DNA of 64,000 nucleotides, taken from Clarkia xantiana subsp. parviflora. Taxonomy: Eukaryota > Streptophyta > Magnoliopsida > Myrtales > Onagraceae. Where the stretch lies: positions 20,194,763 through 20,258,762 of the forward strand of contig JAPTYO010000007.1 in the NCBI GenBank assembly GCA_036873135.1, written 5' to 3'. Below are positions 11,106 to 21,782 of the stretch, one piece after another. The notes under the pieces are model-generated. The model ran no database searches, was not told where the DNA came from, and saw nothing but the letters and a program-made list of their open reading frames with translations. The position numbers and the translations under genes were made by a program. The first letter of the stretch is position 1, and each line of letters starts with the position of its first letter.

Positions 11106-14100
11106 ATGGCGAATAAACTTGAAGAGACGTCTTCTCCGAAATCTCTAATCGACATCTCAAGTAAGGAGTATCGCGACGCCATGTCTCTGGTAGATTCCTT
11201 CCATCCTCTTTACCTCCATGCTAATGATAACCCATCCGTTCGTATGACTTCCACCATTCTTACTGGTCAAGAGAACTAAGCGAAATGGAGCCGTGCTATG
11301 CGGTTTCTCTTGACTGGCAAGAATAAATTTGGCTTCGTTACTGGCACTTGTGTCAAAGATAGTTTCAATCCTGTTTTCCATGAGTTGTGGGATCGTTGCA
11401 ATGCTGTAGTCTTTGGGTGGATCATGAATTCCATATCTGATGATTTAGCTGGTTCAATTATGTACTCTGAAGATGCTTTCACTGCCTGGAAAGATCTTAA
11501 GCAAAGGTTTCTGAAAGCTAATGGGTCAAGAACTTATCAATTGCATAGGGAGATTGTCATGACTCGACAGAATCTTGATTCCATTTCTGTTTTCTTCACC
11601 AAACTACGACTGCTTTGGGCCGAATTTGACTCAGTGTGTGACTTGCCTCATATCACTGGGGATGATTTTCTGAAACACATTGAGCACCAAGATAATCTGA
11701 GATTGTTCCAATTCCTAATGGGACTCAATGACAACTATTCTAATGTCAGAAGCAGTCTTCTGCTGTGGGATCCCTTGCCCACAGTAAATCAAGCCTATAA
11801 CCTCATAATTCAAGAAGAAGGACAGAGAGGGATCACACACGGTATTGCTGGTGCTGTTGAGATTGGTCCTGGAAGTATGGCTTCAAAGGGTGACAAACCT
11901 AAGGGAAACCTTAATCTTGAGTGTTCCTTTTGCCATAAAAGGGGACACACTTATGATAGATGTTTTGCTCGTGGATGTGATTTCTGCAATAGAAAGGGCC
12001 ACTCTAAGGATGGTTGCTTCAAGCTCAAGGAGCAACAGAAGGCTAAAGGGAACATTCCTAAAGCCAATGTTGGGAACACTGTGAGCAAAGAAGATGAAGA
12101 GGGCCAATCTGAAGGTAACCAAGGGACTGTGACATTCACCAAGGGACAATTTGAGAGGCTGCTGCAAACGATGGGGACTGCTATTTCAGCAGGTGCTGCT
12201 GTAAACTCCACGGAGGCAAAAGCCAATACTGCTGGTATATCACTATCCTCTTCACTTTTTAATGTACATGATATCTGGATTCTAGACACAGGTGCAACAA
12301 ATCATATGTGTTTTAAACAGGAATGGTTCAAACAAATTTCCAACAAATCTGGATCACATGTTTTTTTACCTAATGGTGGTTCTTCTGCCATTGAAGGGAT
12401 AGGGACTTATATTTTCAACCAGGATATAGAATTGTCTGAAGTTTTATATGTTCCCCTTTTTAAGTACAATTTGCTCTCTATTTCAAAGCTTACCAAAGAG
12501 TTAAATTGTGCTGTTGTCTTTTATCCAAATTATGCCATTCTGCAGGACCTCTCAAGTGGGAAGGTCTTGGGGACTGGGAATGAACATATGGGGCTTTATT
12601 TTTTTAAACCACACTCAGGTGAAAACATTTTTAGTCATGCTGCTATTGATAATAAAGCTCTTTTATGGCATAGACGTTTTGGTCATGCCTCATTGAAAGT
12701 TTTGCAACACCTGGACAATTTTACTTTTCCTGAAAATAAAGCAGCCTGTATTGATAGTTGTGACATTTGTCCTAGAGCAAAAATAATAAGAAGTCCTTTT
12801 CCCAATTCTGATTCCAGAGCCAGTTCTAGTTTTGATTTGGTGCACTGTGATGTTTGGGGACCTTATCACTGTCCAACCTATGATGAGAAGAGATATTTTT
12901 TGACCTTGGTGGATGATTATTCTCGTGTTACCTGGATTCATTTGATGCAGTTTAAGTCTGATGTCTCCATTGTTTTAAAGAGTTTTATTTCCAAAATAGA
13001 AAACCAATTTGGGAAATGTGTTAAGTGTTTTAGAACAGATAACGGTGGTGAATTTTTTAATGATCACCTTAACACATTGTTTAACCAAAAATGTATTTTA
13101 CACCAAAGTTCTTGTTCCTACACTCCTCAACAGAATGGGAGAGTGGAACGAAAACATCGACATTTGTTGGAAGTGGCCAGAGCACTCAAGTTACAGGCCC
13201 ATTTGCCAAATCAGTTTTGGGGTGAATGTGTCTTGACTGCTTGTTATTTGATTAACTTGATGCCAACAAGGATTTTAGATGGGAAATCACCCATTGAAGT
13301 TTTTTTTGGAAAGAAACCAATTTTTGATCACCTTAGGGTATTTGGTTGTCTCTGTTATGCAAAGAATCTATTGGTGACTGACAAGCTTTCCTCAAGAGCC
13401 ATAGCATCTGTTTTTATGGGCTACTCTCAAACTCAAAAATGATATCGTCTCTATGATTTATCCCAACAAAAATTCTTTATAAGCAGAGATGTAAAATTTA
13501 ATGAGAGTATCTTCCCTTTTAAAACAGGACATCTTGATCAGATGCCTATTTTCTTTGAATATGATTATATTGAAGCTTCCTATGATAATTCAGATATAGA
13601 AAATCATGTTTCTGAGGAATCAGTGTCCCCTACCATTGATTCACATGAACCCATTATGCAAGAGTCAGGTGATGGACCTTCTTCTGATTCTGATGACTCT
13701 CCACCAGATGATGAGCATGATGATGCTTCTGATGGTAATGTTGATATTGCTTCGATTGATCAGTCTATGTATCAGGTGACTAAGTCTGGAAGAACAGTCA
13801 GACCTCCTATTTGGAAAAGGGATTATGTGATGAATTGTTCCCCTTCGTTTTATTCTATGCACAAATATTTGTCATATAATGCTTTATCTAATCAATATCA
13901 ATGTTTTCTGTCATTTTTTCTGAGTATGTAGAACCTGATAGTTATGATGAAGCTGCCAAAGATCCCAAGTGGATTCAGGCCATGAAGGATGAGATAAATG
14001 CTTTAGAGAAAAACAGAACATGGGAGCTGGTTCCATTGCCCGAAGGTAAAACATCCATTGGATGTAAGTGGGTTTATAAACTGAAATATAGATCTGATGG

Positions 14101-15456
14101 TAGTTTGGAAAGACATAAGGCTAGGTTAGTTGCCAAAGGTTTTAAACAAAAATATGGGATTGATTTTCATGAAACCTTCTCCCCTGTAGTTAAAATGAAT
14201 ACTGTGAGAGTTGTTTTGGCCTTAGCCTCTATGTTTCAGTGACCTCTTTTTCAAATGGACGTTTATTATGCCTTTTTACAAGGTGATTTACAAGAGGAGG
14301 TGTTTATGCAAGTTCCTGAAGCATTTGGTAATCAAGGGGGTTGGTATGCAGATTACTCAAATCCCTATATGGTTTAAAACAAGCTAGTAGACAGTGGAAT
14401 ATCAAGTTGGCTGATGCATTAAGTAAATGGGGGTTTACTCAGTCCAAACATGATTATTCACTGTTTATTAGGCATGAGGGTGATCAATTTGCTCTAGTTT
14501 TAGTTTATGTGGATGATTTGTTAATCACTGGTAATAGTTCAAGTTTGATTTCTGAGTTAAAGTCAGTGTTAACTAACAGTTTTAAAATGAAGGATTTGGG
14601 TGAATTGAGATACCTTTTGGGAATAGAGGTTTTGAGATCTCCTAATGGTATTATCCTTTCACAAAGGAAATATGCCTTAGATTTGATCTCTTCTGTTGGT
14701 CTATCTGATGCTAAAACTGCTAAAACTACTAAAACTCCTATGAAATTGAATTTGAAATTGACTACCAGTGCCTATGATAAACATCTGAATTTGAATCAGT
14801 CTGATAAACCCCTAAGTGATGTCACTAGCTATAGAAGACTGATAGGAAAGTTATTGTATTTGACTGTCACTAGGCCTGATATTAGTTTTGCAGTGAGGCA
14901 TATGAGCCAGTTTATGCAGGAACCAAAACTCTCTCATTGGGAGGCTGCTATGAGGATAGTGAGGTATGTGAAATGTGAAGCTGGTAAGGGTATTTTCCTT
15001 GACTCAAAGTCCTCTCCTGTGTTGGTTGGTTATTCTGATTCAGACTGGGGCAGTTGTCTGGAAACTAGGAGATCTGTTACAGGCTTTTGTGTGAAACTAG
15101 GTAACTCCTTGATTTCATGGAAAGTTAAAAAACAGTCCACTGTTTCCAAGTCTTCTGCAGAGTCTGAATATCGTTGTATGGCAGATTTTCTTAAAGAGAT
15201 TCTTAGGTTAAGGGGTTTGATGGGGGAATTGTCTTTTCCTCAATCTGATTCTACTATTATGTATTGTGATAATGAGGCTGGAATTAAGATTGCTACTAAC
15301 CCGGTGTTCCATGAGAGAACTAAGCATATTGAAATTGATTGTCATCTGATTCGTGAAAAGGTTGTGGATGAAACTGTTAAGCTGTTCTCTGTTAGGTCTG
15401 AGTTACAAGATGCTGATATTTTTACTAAAGTTTTGGCAACATTATTTTTTAAGTGA
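11106..15456 (+). pseudogene. Degenerate copia gag-pol
   Basis: The polyprotein frame opens at ATG 11106 and is interrupted by a TAA at 11277-11279, a TGA at 13440-13442, a frameshift in a T run near 13910, a TGA near 14240 and another frameshift in a G run near 14337. Recognisable parts, in order: a UBN2-like gag; two CX2CX4HX4C zinc knuckles (about 11919-11961 and 11976-12018); the protease DTGA (about 12286); an integrase with its HHCC finger and DDE core (RTDNGGEF near 13030); a reverse transcriptase YVDD box (14505-14516); and RNase H with the C-terminal ADIFTK signature. The reverse transcriptase motif usually written DVNNAF reads DVYYAF here. Five lesions make autonomous activity very unlikely although the domains are otherwise well preserved. 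Confidence 0.93.
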
Positions 15457-15543
15457 CAGGTTGGGTTTGAAGAATGTTTTCAAGGGTAATCAGGATGAAG
15501 TTCTTAGTTTCCATGCTGAAAAGGAACTCCAGCTTGAAGGGGG

Positions 15544-15887
15544 TGTTGAGGATGGGCTGCACTGGTGGTGGTTTGGTTCGTTGGGTTCAGCCCAAGTATT
15601 TGCAAGCTGCATTTCCTTTTCTGTTATGGGTTGAATGTTTGTTTGGATTGGGCCTTCTTGTTTTTGGCCCAGTCTTATTCTGTTGCTGGGTTGTTTTGTG
15701 ACTCAGAAGATTGTTTAGGGTCGTAAGAGTTCCTTTATTTATTTTGGGGTGTAAAGACAATTATTCTACTTAGGGTTTAGTATTTAAGGGGGAGCATAGA
15801 CCAGATGAAGGAACTCTGTGCAATGAACCCGAAGTCTGCTCGTGAAAATCTAGGGTTAGGGTTTTCATAAACTGGGAAAATCTGAGA
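15544..15887 (+). repeat. 3' LTR of the copia element
   Basis: A 344-base partner of the 5' LTR, preceded by the polypurine tract and followed by target duplication ATCAA (15888-15892). Confidence 0.93.
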
Positions 15888-15973
15888 ATCAAAACATTGA
15901 TCCGATGTTTAACAAATCCGTTCATTTTCTAGAATAACTTTCTCCTTTAAAACATTAAAAATTGTCTTAAGAT

Positions 15974-16497
15974 TGTTGGAAAATAATAGCACGTAAAAGG
16001 GGAATTCCAAAGGAGAATTTTCTAGATCAAATAAATGAATGTTTTTAAACCGAGTCCCATACTGATCACGGTCTCCTTAAGACAATTTCGCCCACTCACC
16101 GACTCATCGGTTGTGCTAGAGTATAAACATGAGTGATTGTCTCCCAGGATAAAACGGCATTCCAGTGGCAAGCTAGCACGAAGCCCCACCAGTCGAACAG
16201 ACCCTTGCCTGAACTTCACCAGAACAGGACTTGCGGTCAAACACGACCTAAAAAGCTATCGACATTGTAAAAGATACGAATCGAATTGAATTGAATTCAG
16301 ATTGAAAATAGAGAATAGAAAGTCTCTATTTATAGGGAGTGGAAGTCCCTATTAATGAAGCCGTCAGAATCATTAAATCGTCAAATTCAACGAATCTGGA
16401 CGAAGACGGGACTACTCTGGCCGGGTGTACTAAGAACAACAATTTCTCATTCACCCGATCGGAAAAAATGTAATGCCAATAACACATTTTTCCAACA
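15974..16497 (-). repeat. Right (5') LTR of the LARD-like element
   Basis: A 524-base partner of 6834-7388 with the same TGTTGGAA/TTCCAACA ends. It lacks about 30 bases present in the left LTR and shows scattered substitutions throughout. Confidence 0.8.
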
Positions 16498-16613
16498 ACA
16501 AACACATGCATGGAAGCGCGCCTGAATTATTATTATGCAACTCGACCGTGTCGTATCGTTTCACATATGTAACAGAAAAAATGTGTCCATATTTATTTGT
16601 TTGTACATTGCAG

Positions 16614-17746
16614 ACATTTCTAGTGCAAGGACTGATATCATTGGATGAGTACAAGTAGGCTTGGGCATAAAAACCGGTCCGGCCGGACTGGTTCGTAACT
16701 GGTCTGGAACCGGACCGTTTGGAACCGGTCCAAATTGGACTGGTTTGTAACCCCTAAATTGGAATCAGTCCAAGGGGTATACCAAACCAGTCCGATTAAC
16801 CAGTTCGGACCGGACCGGTTTTGAACTGCTTTTAAGTAAAAAAAAAAAATGTTTTGACTGAGACTAGTTTTTTTTAAAAAAAAAACCGGTTTTGGTCCGG
16901 TTTTTACGGGTTTTTAATGATAGAACCGGTCCGACATATAAAACCGGTCCAGGACTTGTTTTTTTTAAAAAACAGGCCAAAACCGGTTCTGGACCGGTTC
17001 TAACCAGTCCAGTTTTTTTAGACCAACCTAAGCCAATATAAAACCCTAGTCATTACAGGACCGGACCGTTTAAAACAGTTCCGGTCCGGTTCGGAACCGG
17101 TTCGGGCTGATCCGGTTCGGAACCGGTTCGGGCTGAACCGGTTCAGTGCCCACCCCTAAGTACAAGGACCATGCTGATAACTTCATCTGCTCCGTGATCC
17201 TAGGAGCTTCCTTCTCTTCCAGCAAATTCACACCCGCTAAGTTCTAAACATCGATATTCATCGTATTTGTCTCTGATTCTTGACAATTTGTGTTGTTTGT
17301 TTTGAATAGGGGGTCTTTCGTACAAGATTAGCGATACCAATCTGCAATATGTAACGTCCACATCGTTCTTGCTATTGTCTTATGCAAAGTATCTCACTTC
17401 TGCCAAGAAGTATATTAACTGTGAAGGAGCCACTGTAACCCCGAGCCGCCTCCGAGCCACTGCCAAGAGACAAGTGGACTATCTTCTCGGTGACAACCCG
17501 CTGAGAATGTCTTACATAGTGGGGTACGGCTCAAGATACCCGCTGCGGATCCACCACAGGGGATCCCCTCTTCCTTCCATAGCGGTCCATCCCACGAAGA
17601 TCCAGTGCCACAAGGGGTTCGACTTCATGCACTCCCAATACCCCAACCCTAACATCCTAGTTGGTGTCGTGGTTGGTGGGCCCGACCTGCACGATCGGTT
17701 CCCTGATCAACGGCCGGATTATAAGCAGTCCGAGCCTTGCACTTAA
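16614..17746 (+). pseudogene. GH9 endoglucanase (cellulase) C-terminal fragment, broken
   Basis: Two exon pieces encode the C-terminal part of a plant GH9 beta-1,4-glucanase. The first (16614-17236, interrupted by the hAT element at 16656-17158) reads through EYKDHADNFICS after the element and one target copy are ignored. The second (17310-17746) contains YVTSTSFLLLSYAKYL, the RIHHRGS catalytic-histidine motif and the PNPNILVGVVVGGPD segment with a nucleophile-region aspartate. The intron between them keeps its AG but its donor reads CTAAGT where GTAAGT is expected. The frame stops after SEPCT, before the usual YINAPLVG end, at the junction with gypsy sequence. Upstream exons are missing. Retention of an intron shows it came from genomic DNA rather than a reverse-transcribed copy. 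Confidence 0.85.
16656..17158. mobile_element. 503-bp hAT-type non-autonomous element in the GH9 exon
   Basis: A perfect 8-base target duplication, AGTACAAG, lies at 16648-16655 and 17159-17166. The inverted termini are TAGGCTTGGGCA and TAGGGGTGGGCA. The interior is dominated by alternating CCGGTCC/GGAACCGG motifs that can fold extensively. No coding capacity. The GH9 reading frame resumes exactly after one target copy. Confidence 0.85.
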
Positions 17747-18600
17747 TAAACATTTGTCGTTTTGATGTCATTATCAATGAAGGCAACTGTGAAAATATAA
17801 TTAGTAGGAAGATCGTCGAGCAATTGAACTTACCAGTAGAAAAACATCATAAAACTTACATTATAGGCTGGATCAAAGAAGTGGGCAAAATAACCGTCAA
17901 TCAGCGGTGCAAGGTAAATTTTGTCATGGGAGACTGCAAAGACGAGGTGTACTGTGATGTTGTGGAAATGGATGCTTGTCAATTGTTGTTCGGGCGTCAT
18001 GGCAGTATGATGTGGATGCAAGACATTCCGAGCATGACAACTTATACCGACTAGAGAAGGAAGGAGTCTGCTTCACTTTGTTGCCATAAAGAAAAGACGT
18101 AAGGTCTCACAGGGAAGTAAAACCATGTTCACCTTGACTGATTCTTTTCTCAACACATGTATTTTCCATGGTCGTCCGACATTTCATCACCAAATAAGAA
18201 GAAAATCAAACTCAGTCAGAAGTAGTGCGACCATTGCTAGCTGAATTTCAAGATATAATACTCGAGGAATTGCCTAGTGAATTACCTCCCATGCGGGATA
18301 TTCAACATCATATTGAATTAATACCAGGAGTTAGTCTTCTTAACTTACCTCACTATCGCATGAGTCCAAAGGAGAGTCAAATCCTACAAGAGAAGGTGGA
18401 AGAATTATTGCACAAAGGGCACATAAAGAAAAGCATGAGCCCTTGCGCAGTACCGGCTTTGTTAGTGCCTAATAGTATGGAAATGTCCAAAACGTTCAAC
18501 GTGGCAAACACCCGTACTTTGACCCTGAAGTTCTGTTATATCCAGAGCCACCATACATGAGGACAAGTTTTTTTCCAAGCGGTGGAGAAACACGCGGAGC
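17747..18600 (+). pseudogene. Ty3/gypsy pol fragment, frameshifted
   Basis: An open stretch at 17760-18054 resembles a gypsy aspartic-protease region (NCENIISRKIVEQLNLP, then YCDVVEMDACQLLFGR). After disrupted sequence, 18225-18480 resembles the start of a gypsy reverse transcriptase ([32 protein letters not shown]). Stops and a frame change separate them, and the catalytic part of the reverse transcriptase is absent. No LTRs could be assigned. Confidence 0.8.
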
Positions 18601-18934
18601 TTAAGGAGTAAAATATCTTGAGTTATCTTTAAGTAGAGGATATACTTAAAATATTTTTTTAATATATATTTTCGAATATCCTTTATCATTAGTTTATATG
18701 TTATATCTTAGTTTAGATTATATGTATATCTAGGATTATAATTATATATTAGATATATATAGATATTATCTATATCTTATTAGGAATATAGTCTAGTTAA
18801 TATATATATAGGAGTTTTCTTTTATTGTTATTCACACAACAGACAACTAAATATATTTGAGACATTGTTCTTATTATTAAGTGCTTGGTTAAATAATGGT
18901 TTATCTTTATTGGCATCGTTACGTCATTAACTAC
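18600..18934. other. AT-rich sequence, possibly LTR-derived
   Basis: Very A/T rich with TATATATAGGAG followed by a TTATTCACAC stretch, which resembles the end of a gypsy LTR. There is no pair to prove it. No gene seen. Confidence 0.3.
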
Positions 18935-19016
18935 CTCAACTTCTATCCTTTGGATTAACTTTAGCCCGATGGTATGCAAGATATTCTGATCTTGTATAAC
19001 GGTTCATATATATATA

Positions 19017-21337
19017 TGAACATGACTAGTTTGTGAATTAGTTTCGAAGAATAACCTACTTTGGACATTCACTCTAGAAAGTAAATAGGTTTCTTTTCCA
19101 TTATAAAATTAGGCTACATATATAGTAAGGATTGACTAGGTCCCAATTCCCCATGTCTTTATTTTCCTTTTCAGGAAAAAAAATTAGTTTTCCAATCTGG
19201 TGGTTCATGACCTTGATCATTTGTCTCTATCTCTACCTAAATATAGAGATATACTCAGTTATCGGCCACGAAAGGTGCCGATTCTCAAGCGCCAGATATA
19301 GCCTGAGCCAAAGGGTATAAAAGCCGATATCAACTTTTATATTACACACCATAACATAAAAAAACATAATAATAATTAATAAGTGGCTCCCCAGTAAGCT
19401 CGTTTATTCCTTTTCTTTACGAGCCTCTTTCTGCTCTGTTTCTTTGTTTAGGGTAAGGAGACAAAGTTTCAGAGCGACGAGGCTTATTAATAATAATAAT
19501 TTATTATAAAAAAAAGGAATAATGGCAGAGCCAAGGAGATATTATTCTCTTGACAGACTTATATCCTATATTCAAATCATAAGTCTATTGGCGGGTTTAG
19601 TTCTGATCTCGTCGTATGAGGTCGAAGCTAAGATACGTGAAGTTGTCCTTGGTGAGCCAATTGATGCAGCCGTCGGTGCGGTTACTAGTGCTGCTGCTTC
19701 GGTAGCAGGTGGCAGTGCTGATGCAGCTCCGGCGACTACTGCTGGTGGACATAAAGAATTTGATGTTATGGATCATGACGCGAAACCAGATGATGAAAAC
19801 ACTGACAATGCAATGGTAAGCTAAAAGAATATATGTTTTTTTTTAATTGTTAATCAATTTGATATACAATAGTGTAGGTAAATTAATGTTTTGGGTATGT
19901 ACGTATAGCCTTTTATACAAGCGTGGAATGCTGCATGCAAATCTGGTGGCCCTGCAAAGCTGGTGATTCCAGAAGGTACGTACTCGGTAGGGCAGGTGGT
20001 GTTTCAAGGTCCATGCAACGGCACCATGGTGGTCCAAGTCAAAGGAACCATGAAAGCCATGACTGACGTAAGTCTCTACCCTGACGGTAACTGGTTCATG
20101 TTCGATGGGATCGACGGCCTCGAAGTTCACGGCGGCGTCTGGGATGGTCAGGGACAGACACTGTGGGAAATGAACGACTGTCAGACCAACAAAGATTGTC
20201 AGCTTCTTCCTGTCGTAAGTTTATTTCATACAAGCCCTAGCTAGCTAATTAAATTAAACTAAACCCTAGCTAGCTAGCTAGCTCATATATAATTTGTTCC
20301 ATCATGCAGTCGGTCCATTTCAACCGCGTGACTAATGCCAAGATTGAAGGTCTAACTTCGGTCAATAGCATGGGTTTCCACTTGTCCACCACGTACTGCT
20401 CTCACGTTAAGATGCACAAACTCAACATTAGCGCTCCTGATGAAAGCCCCAACACTGACGGCATCCACGTCAGCACCACCGATAACCTTGAAGTCACCGA
20501 GAGCGTTATTGGCACCGGAGATGACTGCCTCGGCATAATCCAAGGCGCTAATAACATCTCAGTTAATAAAGTAGTATGTGGCCCCGGTCATGGTATCAGG
20601 TAAACGCGCGTATTACCTTAATTAATGATCATGATATCTCTAAAAGCTAGAAATTAAAGAAAGACAATATATATGGTTTGACATTTATATATTTTTGGTC
20701 GGTCGGAGCAGTATCGGAAGCCTCGGGAGGCGCAGTGACGAGAAAGACGTGAAAGGAGTTCATGTATGGAACTGTACACTGAAGAACACCACAAATGGCG
20801 TGAGGATCAAGACTTTCGCTAGTGACCTTAAGCTCCAAGCATCGGACATCACCTTCGAAGACATTATCATGGATAGCGTCAAAAATCCTATCTTGATCGA
20901 TCAGAACTACGGCGCCAGTAAGGGTAGTGGCAAAGTAAGAGCATATATATATATATAGTTACATCCAATTACGTACATATATACGCAACAAGCCCCGCTT
21001 GTAGCTAATTAACCTTGTGTCTGTCCACTGGTTTAATTTTCTCTCAGGCATCCAACGTGGCAATTAGTAACGTGCACTACAAGAAAATAAGGGGAACAAC
21101 CGTGTCGGTGAATCCTGTGTCATTAACGTGTAGTTCTAAAGTGCCATGCAAGGACGTCGAATTGGTAGACATTGAATTGGCTTACGACGGAAACAAGCAG
21201 TTGCCTTCATCATCGGTCTGTATTAATGCCAAGCCTGTCTTCTCCGGCAAACAGGACCCAAAAGCTTGCAAACCGCAATAGATCAGATCATTAATTTTGG
21301 CATATATATATATATATCACCTGTATTTTCCAGAAAA
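19017..21337 (+). repeat. Near-identical 2.3 kb duplicated block, copy 2 (partner 4510-6828)
   Basis: Same content as copy 1, including the upstream region with TATAAAA at 19316-19322. At its right end the sequence continues directly into ACACATGCATGG, the uninterrupted version of the site that holds the LARD-like element in copy 1. Confidence 0.9.
19522..21281 (+). CDS. Exo-type polygalacturonase (GH28), copy 2
   Basis: Five exons: 19522-19815, 19909-20214, 20310-20599, 20712-20934 and 21048-21281. The encoded 448-residue protein appears identical to that of copy 1, with the same GH28 motifs at 246-253, 269-273, 291-295 and 328-330. The introns also match base for base as far as I can tell. 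Such identity, when the outer flanks differ by several percent, implies recent homogenisation or very recent duplication. Unlike copy 1, its 3' flank is free of the large LTR insertion, so this copy is more likely to keep its native 3' UTR and terminator. Confidence 0.92.
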
Positions 21338-21450
21338 AAAAACACATGCATGGAAGCGCGCGCGTCTGAATTATTATTATGCAACTCGACCGTGTCGTAT
21401 CGTTTGACATATGTAACAAAAAAAATGTGTGTATATTTATTTGTTTGGTA
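21338..21450. repeat. Empty site and 3' flank homologous to 16503-16603
   Basis: The sequence CAGAAAAAAAAACACATGCA (21331-21350) shows the pre-insertion state of the LARD-like element. Homology to the sequence right of that element continues for about 105 bases with several substitutions and an indel, then stops near 21450, where copy 1 passes into GH9 intron sequence. Confidence 0.8.
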
Positions 21451-21782
21451 AATACGAGGATAAATAAAAATTATTTGGGAGCTTAATATTATAAGGAAAG
21501 GTCGATGAAAAACTTGAATTGCCTCTTCTTTACACATTTGTGTGTTAGTGGTGGTGTGTGTATATATTGCGGAGAGAGTTCAGACAAGAAAAAGAAAGTG
21601 GAATATCATCTCAACTATTGTAGACTGCTGATAGTTTGCTACGTTAACGAAGCATACTTAAAATGTGAAAATCGCTCTCACGAATAAATCGATTTCTATA
21701 GTTCTTCTTATATTTAGATGAAATTTTGTGCATTTGGTTATGTGAATGCTTATTAATGACTTTGTAAATGATGATCTATAAT

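Larger units (their letters stand above)
10498..15887 (+). mobile_element. Ty1/copia LTR retrotransposon, recent insertion, coding region disabled
   Basis: LTRs of exactly 344 bases lie at 10498-10841 and 15544-15887, and by eye they differ at two positions only. The target duplication ATCAA is at 10493-10497 and 15888-15892. The primer-binding site TGGTATCAGAGC (10842-10853) follows the left LTR directly and matches the plant initiator-methionine tRNA 3' end. A purine tract GAAGGGGG precedes the right LTR (ends 15543). The right LTR end is GAGA rather than the usual CA. Domain order is gag, protease, integrase, reverse transcriptase, RNase H, which defines the copia superfamily. It is inserted in the LARD-like element, 86 bases inside its right LTR. 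Confidence 0.95.
6834..16497 (-). mobile_element. Non-autonomous LTR retrotransposon (LARD-like), minus orientation, split by a copia insertion
   Basis: Two related direct repeats (6834-7388 and 15974-16497) begin TGTTGGAAAA and end TTTTCCAACA. A purine-rich GTGGGGGAT (read on the minus strand) lies directly inside the left repeat, so the element runs on the minus strand with its 3' LTR on the left. Flanks AAAAA (6829-6833) and ACAAA (16498-16502) are a probable 5-base duplication with one change. The interior (7389-10492 plus 15893-15973, about 3.2 kb) has no gag or pol similarity in any frame. It contains short tandem motifs: GTCCTCAGACC-type units at about 8490-8830 and TAGGAGTCGAT-type units at about 9340-9720. 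No recognisable primer-binding site was seen. The LTRs differ by many substitutions and indels, indicating an old insertion. Confidence 0.8.
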
